DNA of 64,000 nucleotides, taken from positions 682,001-746,000 of the forward strand of contig JARACJ010000001.1 of the NCBI GenBank assembly GCA_028767165.1, given 5' to 3'. Of the stretch, positions 1 through 8,142 are shown piece after piece. Both the position numbers and the translations under genes were made by a program. The stretch's first letter is position 1. Each line of letters opens with the position of its first letter. The notes beneath the pieces were generated by a model, which made no database searches, was not told the origin of the DNA, and worked only from the letters and a program-made list of their open reading frames with translations. Source of the stretch: Proteobacteria bacterium DTSAM18. Its GTDB lineage: Bacteria; Myxococcota_A; UBA796; GCA-2862545.

Positions 1-1
1 G

Positions 2-619
2 GTCAACGCCTACTACAACCCCCTCGTCAACGAGATCGTGTTCCCGGCCGGCATCATGCAGGCACCCTTCTTCGACCGGAACTTCCCCTCCGCCATGAAC
101 TACGGCGCGATGGGCATGGTCATGGGTCACGAGGTCACCCACGGCTTCGACGACGAAGGCCGCAAGTTCGCACCCGACGGCTCCCTGCAGGACTGGTGGG
201 ATGCGTCCGCCGTCGAGAACTTCGAGACCGCCACCACCTGCGTGGGCGACCTGTACAGCTCCTTCGAGCTGCAGCCCGGCCACTTCGTGAACGGCGACCT
301 CACCATGGGCGAGAACATCGCCGACCTGGGCGGCATCTCCCTGGCCTACGAGGCCTACCAGGCCTACAAGGGCCGCGGTGGCGCCGACGAGACCGTCGCC
401 GGCTTCACCTCCGACCAGCTCATCTTCGTGGCCTACGCCCAGAGCTGGTGCTCCATCGCCACCGAGGAGCTGGAGCGCGACCGCCTCGAGACCGACCCCC
501 ACTCCCCGCCGAAGTTCCGCGTCAACGGCCCCCTGTCCCAGACCCGCGCCTTCGGTGAGGCGTTCGACTGCGACATGGGCGAGCCCATGATGCCCAAGGA
601 CATCTGCCAGGTGTGGTGA
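2..619 (+). CDS. M13-family zinc metallopeptidase (neprilysin/PepO type), C-terminal part
   Basis: Partial gene: the reading frame is open from the left edge of the window and only about 205 C-terminal residues are visible. The catalytic zinc motif HEVTH is encoded at 128-142, and the third zinc ligand lies in ENIADLGG, encoded from about 310. Upstream, the VNAYYNP and FPAGIMQAPFF stretches are the conserved lead-in to the M13 active site. The C-terminus follows the family pattern (an RVNGPLSQ stretch, then a short Cys-containing end). M13 enzymes are usually secreted or membrane-anchored oligopeptidases; the N-terminal signal needed to place this one is outside the window. Two back-to-back hairpins follow the stop. 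Family assignment is firm; substrate is unknown. Confidence 0.95.
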   Translation, partial: VNAYYNPLVNEIVFPAGIMQAPFFDRNFPSAMNYGAMGMVMGHEVTHGFDDEGRKFAPDGSLQDWWDASAVENFETATTCVGDLYSSFELQPGHFVNGDLTMGENIADLGGISLAYEAYQAYKGRGGADETVAGFTSDQLIFVAYAQSWCSIATEELERDRLETDPHSPPKFRVNGPLSQTRAFGEAFDCDMGEPMMPKDICQVW

Positions 620-627
620 TCCGGACG

Positions 628-682
628 CCTTCGGGCTTCCGAAGGGCCATGGGGGCCGGTGGGCATCACGCTCACCGGCCCC
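628..682. terminator. Double hairpin between convergent genes
   Basis: Two perfect inverted repeats lie between the M13 peptidase (plus) and the ABC ATPase gene (minus). The first has a 7-bp stem at 628-634/639-645 with a 4-nt loop. The second has a 10-bp stem at 652-661/673-682 and is followed by cttct on the plus strand. Placement between convergent stops suggests a bidirectional terminator. Neither has a long T-tract. Confidence 0.65.
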
Positions 683-689
683 TTCTGCG

Positions 690-2096
690 TCAGGCCCGTG
701 CTCGCCGGGGCGGGGCTTCCCCGGTGAGGCGGCCGTCGGCCAGCGCGAACCAGCGGTGGGCGAGGCGGGCGGCGAAGGGCAGATCGTGGGTGAGCAGCAC
801 GAGGGTGAGTCCGTGCTCACGCTGCAGCTGCTGGAGCAGGTGGGCCAGGAGGGACTTGCGGGCCGGATCCAGCGCGCTCGTGGGCTCGTCGAGGATCCAC
901 AGCCGTGCGCCGGAGCACAGCGCCCGCACGAGGGTGAGGCGCTGCAGCTGGCCGCCGGACAGCTCGGCGGGGTGCCGGTCGAGGAGCTGCGGGGGCAGGT
1001 CCACGTGCGGCAGCAGTGCCGAGGGACGCAGGTGGGGGCGCCGGGCGCGGCAGACGTCGTCGAGCTGCAGGCCCACAGGGAGGTGGGGCGCGAACGCCGA
1101 GGTGGGATCCTGGGGCACGAGGGCGACCTGGGCGTGCCAGGTCTCGGCGCTCTCGACGGCGATGCCTGTGTGCAGGAAGCGCCCCGTGGCAGGGCGTGGA
1201 AGCCAGGCGAGGGCGTGGGCCAGTGTGGTCTTGCCGACGCCGCTGGGGCCGGTGATGGCCACGGTGGTGGCCTCTGGAAGGGCCAGGTCGATGCTGGAGA
1301 GGAGCGGAGGGCCCCGGCGCCCCGGGGGAGAGGCGGTCAGCCCCTCGACACGCCAGCCGTCGGCGTGCGCGGCGCCGGTAGGGACGGCCGGCTCGGACGA
1401 ACGGTGGACCTCGGCAGGGCGCAGTCCGTCGGGGTGGAGCACCCAGGCCGTGTGGGCGCGTGCGCCGAGGCGCTCCGGGCGGTGGGTCACCTGCAGGATG
1501 GCGCGATCGTCCTGCTGAAGCCAGTCCTGCAGCACGTCGAGGACCAGCGCGGTGCCGGCATCGTCGAGGGCGGCCACCGGCTCGTCGAGGAGGAGCACCC
1601 GGGGCCGCCACGCGAGGACCATCGCGAGCTGGACGCGCTGGAGCTGGCCACCGGAGAGCTGGTGGGGCAACCGGTCGAGCGTGTCCGCGGGGAGCTGGAG
1701 GGGGGGCAGCCACGCCTCCACACACCGTCGCGCATCCGCGTGGGGCAGGCGGAGGTGGTGCTGGACCGGCTCGGTGGCCACCGCGCCCACGCGCCGGTGC
1801 CCAGGAAACACCTGGGTGGGGTGCTGGTGCAGGTAGGCGAGGGGGCCGATGAGGCGGGCGTGGGCGGGGCTGCCGAGGGGCAGGGGAGCCGTGAGGGTGC
1901 CACCCAGGAGGCCGTCCAGGGACAGTCCGTCGGGGGGCATTCCCAGCAGGCACTGCAGCAGCGTGGACTTGCCCTGCCCGGAGGGGCCGGAGACGACGTG
2001 CCAGTCTCCGGGGTGCAGCGAGAGGGTGTCGATGTGCAGGAGGGGACGGGCGGGCCAGTCGGCCTTCAGGCCCTCGATGTGCAGCAGTGCAGACAT
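690..2096 (-). CDS. ABC transporter ATP-binding protein with two fused ATPase domains
   Basis: The 468-residue protein holds two complete nucleotide-binding domains. Domain 1 has Walker A GPSGQGKST (about residue 39), signature LSGGQLQR and Walker B LLLDEP. Domain 2 has Walker A GPSGVGKTT (about residue 285), signature LSGGQLQR and Walker B LWILDEPTSALD. The arrangement resembles fused DppD/DppF-type or ECF-type tandem ATPases. There is no permease or binding protein next to it, so the substrate cannot be inferred. The gene runs convergent to the M13 peptidase and ends 8 bp after the hairpin pair. It begins 1 bp before the stop codon of the LysM gene upstream, so it probably belongs to the same minus-strand transcript. 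Confidence 0.85.
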   Translation of the reverse strand: MSALLHIEGLKADWPARPLLHIDTLSLHPGDWHVVSGPSGQGKSTLLQCLLGMPPDGLSLDGLLGGTLTAPLPLGSPAHARLIGPLAYLHQHPTQVFPGHRRVGAVATEPVQHHLRLPHADARRCVEAWLPPLQLPADTLDRLPHQLSGGQLQRVQLAMVLAWRPRVLLLDEPVAALDDAGTALVLDVLQDWLQQDDRAILQVTHRPERLGARAHTAWVLHPDGLRPAEVHRSSEPAVPTGAAHADGWRVEGLTASPPGRRGPPLLSSIDLALPEATTVAITGPSGVGKTTLAHALAWLPRPATGRFLHTGIAVESAETWHAQVALVPQDPTSAFAPHLPVGLQLDDVCRARRPHLRPSALLPHVDLPPQLLDRHPAELSGGQLQRLTLVRALCSGARLWILDEPTSALDPARKSLLAHLLQQLQREHGLTLVLLTHDLPFAARLAHRWFALADGRLTGEAPPRRARA

Positions 2097-2097
2097 G

Positions 2098-2772
2098 TCA
2101 TGGGTCTACACCAAAGCTGATGGGCTGCACCACCTCTTCGCCCTTGGGGAGCTGGTGGGCAGGGAACTCGGCGAAGGAGAGCACCTTGCGGACGCAGGCG
2201 GTGACCTCCGGTGTCCAGCCCGGATCCTCCGCCACCGAGGTGGCGTGCACGGTGCCGTCGCACCCGATGTTGAGGCGGATCCACAGGGTGCCGCCGACGT
2301 TCGCGCCATCGGTGATGCAGTCGCCCATGTGGGGAAGCATCTTGTCGACGCCCTTGGTGACCTCGGCAGGCTGCAGGCCTTCGGAGCCCGCCCAGCCCTT
2401 GTCGTCGGCCACCTCGCTGGGGCCAGCCAGGCACGCCTTGCGGGCGGGCTTCTTCAGGCCGGCGAGGGAGGAGGGAAGCCCGGGGGAGGGCTTGGAGGCC
2501 CGGGGCTTGCGGGCGGGGCGCTTCTTGGGGGCGGAGGGCACGACATCGGGCGCGGGCCCGAGGTACAGCGTGAGCTCCTGGCCCACCTCGATCAGGTCGC
2601 CTTGGAGGCCGTTCCACTCGCGGAGCTGCTCCACGGTGACGCCGTGGGTCTTCGCGAGCTTGCCGAGGGTGTCGCCGCGGACGACCGTGATGGTGGTGGC
2701 CTCGGGGCCCTTGCTGCCGCAGCCGCTACCCACACCGGCGAGGACGACGGCCAGCAGGAGCGCCCGGATCAC
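2098..2772 (-). CDS. LysM-domain lipoprotein with AgmX/PglI-like C-terminal domain
   Basis: This 224-residue protein starts at a GTG that overlaps the upstream TGA (GTGA). A short signal peptide ends in a lipobox-like GSGCGS, predicting a lipidated Cys near residue 18. One LysM domain follows (about residues 27-70: VVRGDTLGKLAKTHGVT), expected to bind peptidoglycan. A Pro/Lys/Ala-rich linker leads to a C-terminal domain (about 135-224: GGTLWIRLNIGCDGTV, ACVRKVLSFAEFP) resembling the AgmX/PglI C-terminal or TonB-C-like domain common in myxobacteria. It carries paired cysteines. Likely periplasmic, anchored in a membrane and touching the wall; its precise role is unknown. The same type of C-terminal domain recurs in the J-like protein at 59595-60842. 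Confidence 0.8.
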   Translation of the reverse strand: MIRALLLAVVLAGVGSGCGSKGPEATTITVVRGDTLGKLAKTHGVTVEQLREWNGLQGDLIEVGQELTLYLGPAPDVVPSAPKKRPARKPRASKPSPGLPSSLAGLKKPARKACLAGPSEVADDKGWAGSEGLQPAEVTKGVDKMLPHMGDCITDGANVGGTLWIRLNIGCDGTVHATSVAEDPGWTPEVTACVRKVLSFAEFPAHQLPKGEEVVQPISFGVDP

Positions 2773-3167
2773 GCCGCCCCCATGGTCTTCAGCACGAAGG
2801 CCTGGAGCTCGTCCCAGTCGGCGCCGGGGGCGCGGGTGACGGTCATGAAGTCGCCGAGCACGAACACGCTGCGCACCAGATCCGAGGCGGCGAGCTCGCC
2901 CACGCCGGGCAGGCCGACAGCATCAGCAGGGGCGTGGACCATGCGGCTCCCCGACTCGAGCAACGGGCTGTCGCAGATGAATTTGCGCGCATCCGGGTTG
3001 GGTGTCTGCTCGACCTGGAAGCTCCGGCGGGGCGCGACGGGCACCTCGGGAGCCGGCGCGGGCGCGGGCGCATCGGCCGATGTGGCCGGCGACACGTGGA
3101 TTCCTGCCTGACGGAGGAGGCCACGGGCAACGCGGAACGGGAATTTTGCGAGGGTCTGCAGGCGCAT
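2769..3167 (-). CDS. Nfu/NifU N-terminal-domain protein without the CxxC scaffold domain
   Basis: This 132-residue protein starts at an ATG preceded by AAGGAG; the longer open frame upstream is antisense to another gene and was discarded. Residues about 49-130 match the Nfu N-terminal domain: SFQVEQTPNPDARKF near residue 49, then SRMVHAPADAVG and a C-terminal VLGDFMTVTR stretch. The iron-sulfur-binding CxxC domain of true Nfu scaffolds is absent, so this is a stand-alone Nfu-N domain with an Ala/Pro-rich N-terminal extension. The family associates with Fe-S cluster delivery, but a lone N-domain would be an adaptor rather than a scaffold. It overlaps the LysM gene by 4 bp. Confidence 0.8.
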   Translation of the reverse strand: MRLQTLAKFPFRVARGLLRQAGIHVSPATSADAPAPAPAPEVPVAPRRSFQVEQTPNPDARKFICDSPLLESGSRMVHAPADAVGLPGVGELAASDLVRSVFVLGDFMTVTRAPGADWDELQAFVLKTMGAA

Positions 3168-3254
3168 CGCTTTCGTCTCCTTGCCGTCCTCCGTTAACCT
3201 GTCTCCGATTGCGTGCCCGTGGCCGCGAAACAGACAAAGCTCGCAGGAGATCTC

Positions 3255-4370
3255 ATGCGTGGATGGTGGTTGGCTTGCTCGGTGGCCCTGATGGGCTGTG
3301 GACCCTCGGTCCTGCAGACCCAGGACGAGGTGGACGCCCGCCTGTCCCGTGGCGCGAACGCAGACGCATGTGGGGGCCTGCAGGCCGTCTCCGAAGACGT
3401 CCGTACCTACACGGCCGGTCGGCTGGTGGAGCACGCCAGCGACCCCAAGGTCGGTGAGTGTCTGTGCAACGCGGCCTACGACAAGGAGAAGGGCACCTTC
3501 GACAAGGCCATCGCCGGCACCTTCCGGGACTCCCGCCAGCCGGTGCTCGCGAGCTGCCTGAGCCAGGCCCTCGAGGATGCCCGCGTGGCCAACAAGGTCG
3601 ACGTCGCCGACGCCCTCGGCGCCACCCTCACCCGCAAGGGCTACACCGAGCTCGAGGGCCTGCTGGGCGCGGACAACGAGGCGCCCGTGCGTGCCGCGGC
3701 CGTGGCCTGGCTCGGCCGCTCCGACGCCCACCTCGCGGCAGCCATCGACACCCTCGGCACCGATCCGGAGCCGTCGGTGCGTGCCGCCGCAGCCGCCGGC
3801 ATGAAGCCCTCCACCAAGGACGAGGCCGACAAGGCCCTGCGTGAGGCCATCAAGAACGACCCCTCCGCACAGGTGCGCCAGTCGGCCGTCATCGCCGCCA
3901 GCGATCCGCTCGCACGCACCACCGCCCGCGTGCTGTGCAAGACGATGATGGAGGACGAGGACGCAGGCGTCCGCAAGGCGGCCGTGCTCGCCTTCACCGG
4001 CACCAGCGAGAAGGCCGACATCAAGTGCCTGCAGGAGCGCCTGCTGAGCAACGAGGAAGACGGCGGCGTGCGTGGCGCCATCCTCGACGTGCTCGAGAAG
4101 GCCCCCACCGCCGATGCCCGCGAGGTGCTCTGCGACGCCATCGGCCCGTTCATGCGCATGTACGTGCGTGAGCCCTACACCAAGGTCGACGGCGCCCACA
4201 TCGTCACCGCCCAGAACAACCGCGACTGGGACAACACCTACAGCTGCCTGCAGAAGGCCCTGTCCCAGGGCGGTCTGTCCTGTTACGCGCGCAACCACCT
4301 GGCCAATTGGTACAACGACGTCGGCGGCAGCATGTCCGCTCCGTGGTGCCCCGGCCTTCCCCGCAACTGA
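3255..4370 (+). CDS. HEAT-repeat lipoprotein
   Basis: I place the start at the ATG at 3255, which has AGGAG at 3245-3249 and begins a proper signal peptide; the GTG 42 bp upstream would bury it. The lipobox LMGC predicts lipidation at Cys15 or so of a 371-residue protein. The mature part carries several helical repeats of HEAT/PBS-lyase type, for example VRAAAVAWLGRSDAH, VRAAAAAGM, VRQSAVIAAS and VRKAAVLAF, at about 30-residue spacing. Such repeats are protein-interaction scaffolds. Multiple cysteines in the N- and C-terminal parts may form disulfides, fitting a periplasmic or surface location. It is followed 12 bp later by an unknown gene that overlaps yqeY. Confidence 0.8.
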   Translation: MRGWWLACSVALMGCGPSVLQTQDEVDARLSRGANADACGGLQAVSEDVRTYTAGRLVEHASDPKVGECLCNAAYDKEKGTFDKAIAGTFRDSRQPVLASCLSQALEDARVANKVDVADALGATLTRKGYTELEGLLGADNEAPVRAAAVAWLGRSDAHLAAAIDTLGTDPEPSVRAAAAAGMKPSTKDEADKALREAIKNDPSAQVRQSAVIAASDPLARTTARVLCKTMMEDEDAGVRKAAVLAFTGTSEKADIKCLQERLLSNEEDGGVRGAILDVLEKAPTADAREVLCDAIGPFMRMYVREPYTKVDGAHIVTAQNNRDWDNTYSCLQKALSQGGLSCYARNHLANWYNDVGGSMSAPWCPGLPRN

Positions 4371-4382
4371 ACCGGAGAGTGG

Positions 4383-4853
4383 ATGCTCACGTTGCAACAG
4401 ATCCTGGATGAACCGGCCCTCAAGTCCCAGTTCATGGCAGGTGCCAAGCAGATCCTCGAGTCCGAGGTGTCGTCCAAGCGCGGCGTCAGCGGGCTGGCCA
4501 TCAAGGCCGGCTTCGCCACCGTGAAGAAGGTCAAGCCCGGTATCCTCGACAGCCTGCTCGAGGTGCTCCTGCCCGCGTTCGCGCCGGCGATGGAGCCCCA
4601 CATGGAGAAGGCCCAGGTCGCGGCCGGCGGCATCCAGCCCTACTTCGGTGCCCACGCGGGTGAGATCGCCGACACCCTGCTGTCGGTCACCGACGCCAAG
4701 GCCGCCCGCGCGAACAACGCCGTGCTCAAGAAGACCTACCGCTCCCTGCGGGGGCAGGCCCACAAGCACACCGCCCAGGCGATTCCCGCCGTCGGTGAGC
4801 TGCTCAGCCGAATCGCACAGTCCCAAGGAGGGTCCCATGTCGCTGGTCGATGA
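4383..4853 (+). CDS. Conserved hypothetical protein (all-helical, DUF6918-like)
   Basis: This 156-residue protein has no signal peptide, membrane segment or catalytic motif that I recognise. It is rich in Ala, Lys and Leu with predicted amphipathic helices (residues 1-60 and 75-150), a KRGVSGLAIKAGFATVKKVKPG segment and a conserved-looking LPAFAPAMEPH. It resembles, from memory only, the small helical family called DUF6918 found in actinobacteria and myxobacteria. Its 3-prime end overlaps the yqeY start by 17 bp, so the two are probably translationally coupled. Confidence 0.7.
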   Translation: MLTLQQILDEPALKSQFMAGAKQILESEVSSKRGVSGLAIKAGFATVKKVKPGILDSLLEVLLPAFAPAMEPHMEKAQVAAGGIQPYFGAHAGEIADTLLSVTDAKAARANNAVLKKTYRSLRGQAHKHTAQAIPAVGELLSRIAQSQGGSHVAGR

Positions 4854-5283
4854 GATCACCGGTCAGATGAAGACGGCCATGAAGGCCAAGGACAAGCCGC
4901 GTCTCACCGCCCTGCGCGGCATCCGCGCCGCGTTCCTGGAGGCCATGAAGGCCGACGGCCGCGACGCCCTGCCCGATGAGGAGGCCATCGCCATCCTGCG
5001 CAAGCTCGCCAAGAGCCGCGTGGAGAGCATCACCGCCTACACCGAGGCCGGCCGCGACGATCTCGTCGCCGACGAGCAGGCCGAGCTCACGGTGATCGAG
5101 GAGTTCCTGCCCAAGCTGGCCGACGAGGCCACCACCCGCGTGTGGGCCCAGGATGCCATCGCGAAGACCGGCGCCTCCTCCATGAAGGAGATGGGCAAGG
5201 TCATGGGCGCGCTGATGGGCGCACACAAGGCCGAGCTCGACGGCAAGCTCGCCCAGAAGGTGATCAAGGAGCTGCTGGGCTGA
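4837..5283 (+). CDS. yqeY: GatB/YqeY domain protein
   Basis: This 148-residue protein is a full-length YqeY: SLVDEITGQMKTAMKAKDK at the N-terminus, LTALRGIRAAF, then the helical EAIAILRKLAKSRVES and EEFLPKLADEA, and the C-terminal MGKVMGALMGAH motif. The family is related to the tail domain of the GatB subunit of Glu-tRNA(Gln) amidotransferase and may bind tRNA; its precise role is unsettled. In many bacteria yqeY sits with rpsU and dnaG, but here rpsU is 44 kb away. The ATG at 4837 has AAGGAGG at 4825-4831. A hairpin follows the stop. Confidence 0.92.
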   Translation: MSLVDEITGQMKTAMKAKDKPRLTALRGIRAAFLEAMKADGRDALPDEEAIAILRKLAKSRVESITAYTEAGRDDLVADEQAELTVIEEFLPKLADEATTRVWAQDAIAKTGASSMKEMGKVMGALMGAHKAELDGKLAQKVIKELLG

Positions 5284-5305
5284 AGCCCCGCAGGCACGTG
5301 AACGA

Positions 5306-5339
5306 GACACCCCGGTGGCCCACAGGCTGCCGGGGTGTC
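5306..5339. terminator. Hairpin terminator between yqeY and the convergent gene
   Basis: A 10-bp perfect stem (5306-5315 with 5330-5339) closes a 14-nt loop 22 bp after the yqeY stop. No T-tract follows on the plus strand. It sits between convergent genes, so it could act on both transcripts. Confidence 0.55.
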
Positions 5340-5376
5340 GTGGTTGTGGGGCCGGGCGTCGGTCGGGCAGGGGACC

Positions 5377-5847
5377 TCAGGACGATGAGGCTGCCTGATC
5401 CTGCTCCAGGACCTGGATCGACTCGTCGAGGTACTCCAGGAGCCGCTCGGTCGACGGGTGGTCGAGGCCGGCGGCGGTGGTGCGGGCCGAGCGCAGCTCG
5501 TCGAGGGCGGCGGCGAGGCTGGCAGCCTTGTCCTGCGGGTCGACCCAGGGAATGACCATGCAGGAGACGAAGGTGGCGAGGTCGGGTGCGACGGACCTGA
5601 GGATGTCGACGGCCTGCGCCTGTTGCTGGCGGTAGTCGGAGACGACCTTCTCCTGCTGGGCGGCGATCTCCTGGGCCTTCTCCTTGCGCTCCTCACGGGG
5701 GATGGCCGGGTTGTAGCCGAACCGGAACATGGCGTGAGCCAGCCTGGCAAGCCGCTCCCGGGCCTCGTGGTGGGTGTCGAACATGATGCGCATCACGCGG
5801 GAGGGGGAGTCCTCCGGCGTGGGGGTGGCGGGCGTGTGTTCGGTCAT
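5377..5847 (-). CDS. Hypothetical helical protein
   Basis: I do not recognise this 156-residue protein. The ATG at 5847 was chosen because the 45-residue upstream extension is Gly/Arg-rich, low-complexity read-through of the repeat region. The N-terminal 15 residues are Thr/Pro-rich, followed by helical segments (HEARERLARLAHAMFRFGY, EERKEKAQEIAAQQEKVVSDYR) that could form a coiled coil, and an acidic/Ser-rich end. No signal peptide or membrane segment. It is convergent with yqeY; its 5-prime flank is the repeat cluster at 5986-6296. Confidence 0.6.
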   Translation of the reverse strand: MTEHTPATPTPEDSPSRVMRIMFDTHHEARERLARLAHAMFRFGYNPAIPREERKEKAQEIAAQQEKVVSDYRQQQAQAVDILRSVAPDLATFVSCMVIPWVDPQDKAASLAAALDELRSARTTAAGLDHPSTERLLEYLDESIQVLEQDQAASSS

Positions 5848-5985
5848 GGGCGCCTCCGGGCTCCGTCCGGCGTGGGTGCCGATGGAGCCGATGACTCTAC
5901 CAACGGCGAGCGGGTTGGAAGCTGTTGCGCGCCTTGCCGGGTGCCGGCCGATGCCACCTCGGCAGACGCCCCCGGGGGCCACCCA

Positions 5986-6023
5986 GGTGCCGCCGGGGCG
6001 AGGAGCCCCGCGACGAAGCCACC
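5986..6023 (+). repeat. Intergenic repeat, short form, copy 1
   Basis: The copy reads ggtgccgccggggcgaggagc, then a 3-nt ccc, then gcgacgaag and ccacc. The first 21 bases are identical to those of copy 2, which starts 79 bp further on. It lacks the hairpin seen in the long forms. Confidence 0.75.
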
Positions 6024-6064
6024 AGGTCGACAGCCCCGGTCACCCCCACCCGGAGGTCTTCCAA

Positions 6065-6102
6065 GGTGCCGCCGGGGCGAGGAGCACAGCGACGAAGCAA
6101 CG
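6065..6102 (+). repeat. Intergenic repeat, short form, copy 2
   Basis: Same as copy 1: identical 21-base left arm ending gcgaggagc at its right side, a 3-nt centre (aca) and gcgacgaag. Confidence 0.75.
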
Positions 6103-6151
6103 GTGGTGCCTGGGGAGACCGAGCGCCCCGGCACCATCGCCCCTTCTCCAC

Positions 6152-6275
6152 ACGCGAACGCAATCCCAGGGCATCCCTTCAGCCGCACACCCAAGGCATG
6201 CCGCGGCCGGACGGCGCGAGGGCGAGGAGCAAGGGACAGGCCGACCTCATGGTCGGCCCGACCGAAGCGACGAAG
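6152..6275 (+). repeat. Intergenic repeat, long form with hairpin, copy 3
   Basis: This copy starts with the 30-bp block acgcgaacgcaatcccaggg plus catcccttca (6152-6181). Exactly 70 bp from the block start comes gcgaggagc (6222-6230), then aagggaca, a hairpin with an 8-bp stem ggccgacc/ggtcggcc around tcat (6239-6258), and gcgacgaag (6267-6275). The same order and spacing occur inverted in copy 4. Confidence 0.8.
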
Positions 6276-6279
6276 ACCT

Positions 6280-6295
6280 CGGGCCGTCCGGCCCG
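6280..6295. terminator. Hairpin downstream of the 6.3-8.1 kb lipoprotein gene
   Basis: Perfect 6-bp stem cgggcc/ggcccg with loop gtcc, 8 bp beyond the stop at 6304 on the minus strand. The identical 16-bp hairpin is used between murG and mlaF at 28445-28460, which supports a terminator role. Confidence 0.5.
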
Positions 6296-6303
6296 GCAGG
6301 CCG

Positions 6304-8142
6304 TCACCGCCACTGGAACTCGATCCAGCCGTTGGTCGCGTCCAGCACACTCAAGAAGTCGTTCGCCTCACTGGGCACGATCAGCTTGGTCTGGCGCTCT
6401 CCACTCCAGTCGGCGTGGAAGATCGCCGGGCGGCCCGGCTGGTTGATCTGGGCGTCGCCGAGGCCGGCCTCGTCGTTGCGACGGGCGGAGTTGTCGAGGC
6501 GGTGGGACCGCACGGAGAAGCGGATCTCCCAGCCGTCCTCGCTCGGGATGGTGCTGCCGTGGAGCAGGAAGGAGACCAGGCCGTCGTCGCTGACGTAGCG
6601 CGTCTCCTCCATGGCGAGGGTCTCCTGGACGCCGCCGCTCCTGCTCTCGACCACCCAGCCGCCCTGCACACCGTCGTAGGTGATGCTCCAGGGCTCGTCC
6701 TGGGCCACACCGGTACACTCGTTGATGGTGAAGTGGAAGGTGCCGCTGCGGGGAGAGGCCTCGAGGAAGGGGTAGCCGTTGGAGAACAGCGGGAAGCTGG
6801 CCTCGTAGTCGACCCGGCGGTTGTTCTGGGAGAAGTCGAGGCTGGTGGGGAGGAAGCCGTCGGTGAGCAGACAGCCGGTGCGCTCACGCATCCAGACGAT
6901 GTTGCCCTCCCACAGGGAGACGGCCACGGAGCGGCCGACCCGGCGGGTCTCGTTGGAGCTGGTCTCGAACCACTCGTAGGGCTCCTCGACGGCAGCCAGA
7001 CCACGGACGGGGCTGCTCATCGGCATGGGATCCACCGAAGCCGTGGCCGGGTTGATGTCGATGAACGCCCCGGTGACCTGGTCGAGCAGCCACACCTCGT
7101 TCTCGTCGGCGCGGGCGATGTACAGGTGGTCGTAGTCGTCGCCGGACAGCGGCGCGACGTCCATGGGGACGAAGGGCAGCTCGTAGGCGGCCGTGGGGGC
7201 CTCCGCGCCTGCCTCGAACGCCCAGATGGTGTTCAGGCCGTGGTCGGTGAGGAACAGCGTGCTGGAGTCGGCGCTCCAGGCGAGGCGACCGGGCTCGGAG
7301 CCGGAGGGCAGCGACAGGGTGCTGTCGGGCGTGCCGGTGGCCGGATCCAGCCACCACAGCTCGGACAGGTCGGAAGGCACGTCGGAGATCGCGACGGCCA
7401 GCCATTGCTGATCGGGCGAGGACGACAGGGAGATGGGCGCCCCGGGGAGGTCGGTCTCCGTGGTGCCGTTGTCGACCGAGAAGGAGATGGTGTCGCCGGG
7501 CGCGCAGTCGCTGCCGAGCAGCGTGAACTGGATGCCGAGATCGTCGGTGTAGTAGGGCACGAACGGCCACGCGATACGCTGCTGTTGTCCGCTGCGGGTG
7601 CCGAAGACCTTCCAGGAGCCGTCGTTGTTGCAGGTGAGGGTCCAGTCCTCGGTGGCGGCGCCGCCGCTGGTGACGTTCTGCAGGACGAGCTCCACCCCGT
7701 TGCCGCTGTACACCGGCTCGCTCACGTCGGGCATGGGCACGATGAGGTTGTTCTCGGCGTCGATGCCCTGGACGAAGGGGATGGTGACGATCTGGTTGAA
7801 GCGCTGATCGGCCGCGTGCAGCATGATCCGCTGGTCGCCCAGGGCGCTGGAGACGGTGTCCATGATCAGGCGCTGGCCGCCGGTGGGCATGGAGTGCAGC
7901 GCGATGCTCGGGGAAGCGCCGCTGCCGGTGATGTAGCGCAGCCCGGCGAGGTTGAGCGCGCGGATGCGGCCGCCGTGGCGGTTGGCGACGAAGCCGATGT
8001 CGGTCTTGAAGACGTCGTTGGCCTCGGCGGACAGCACGGAGATGTTCGCGGGGCTGTTGAACGTGCCGGTGAAGGCCTCGTCCTCCTGGTTGCAGCCGGC
8101 GGCCAGCAGGAGGGTGAGCAGGAGGGGCATGGAGCGCGTCAT
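6304..8142 (-). CDS. Large surface lipoprotein with beta-propeller-like repeats
   Basis: The 612-residue protein starts at an ATG that overlaps the upstream stop (ATGA), so it is coupled to the 1159-residue lipoprotein gene before it. The signal peptide ends in LLLAAGCNQ, a good lipobox. The mature part reads like YVTN/WD-type propeller blades: SPDQQWLAVAISD, LWWLDPATG, RLAWSADSSTLFLTD, DHLYIARADENEVWLLDQVTG. The C-terminal third (from about residue 420) is a separate beta-rich domain with paired Cys (GCLLTDG, INECTG). I do not recognise a catalytic motif. It is probably an exported binding or sensing protein that works with its larger neighbour. Confidence 0.75.
   Translation of the reverse strand: MTRSMPLLLTLLLAAGCNQEDEAFTGTFNSPANISVLSAEANDVFKTDIGFVANRHGGRIRALNLAGLRYITGSGASPSIALHSMPTGGQRLIMDTVSSALGDQRIMLHAADQRFNQIVTIPFVQGIDAENNLIVPMPDVSEPVYSGNGVELVLQNVTSGGAATEDWTLTCNNDGSWKVFGTRSGQQQRIAWPFVPYYTDDLGIQFTLLGSDCAPGDTISFSVDNGTTETDLPGAPISLSSSPDQQWLAVAISDVPSDLSELWWLDPATGTPDSTLSLPSGSEPGRLAWSADSSTLFLTDHGLNTIWAFEAGAEAPTAAYELPFVPMDVAPLSGDDYDHLYIARADENEVWLLDQVTGAFIDINPATASVDPMPMSSPVRGLAAVEEPYEWFETSSNETRRVGRSVAVSLWEGNIVWMRERTGCLLTDGFLPTSLDFSQNNRRVDYEASFPLFSNGYPFLEASPRSGTFHFTINECTGVAQDEPWSITYDGVQGGWVVESRSGGVQETLAMEETRYVSDDGLVSFLLHGSTIPSEDGWEIRFSVRSHRLDNSARRNDEAGLGDAQINQPGRPAIFHADWSGERQTKLIVPSEANDFLSVLDATNGWIEFQWR

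Larger units (their letters stand above)
5848..6303. other. Non-coding interval with interspersed repeat cluster
   Basis: About 450 bp without a believable gene, lying between two minus-strand genes. It holds three copies of a structured repeat (listed separately), a 30-bp block at 6152-6181 that recurs inverted at 15559-15588, and a hairpin at 6280-6295 just beyond the stop of the downstream gene. Open frames through it are low-complexity Gly/Arg/Pro sequence in every frame. Confidence 0.7.

Noticed and set aside
2769-4859. A 696-residue version of the Nfu-N protein
   Set aside because: The extra N-terminal 560 residues are antisense to the HEAT-repeat and following genes; the ATG at 3167 has an AAGGAG site.
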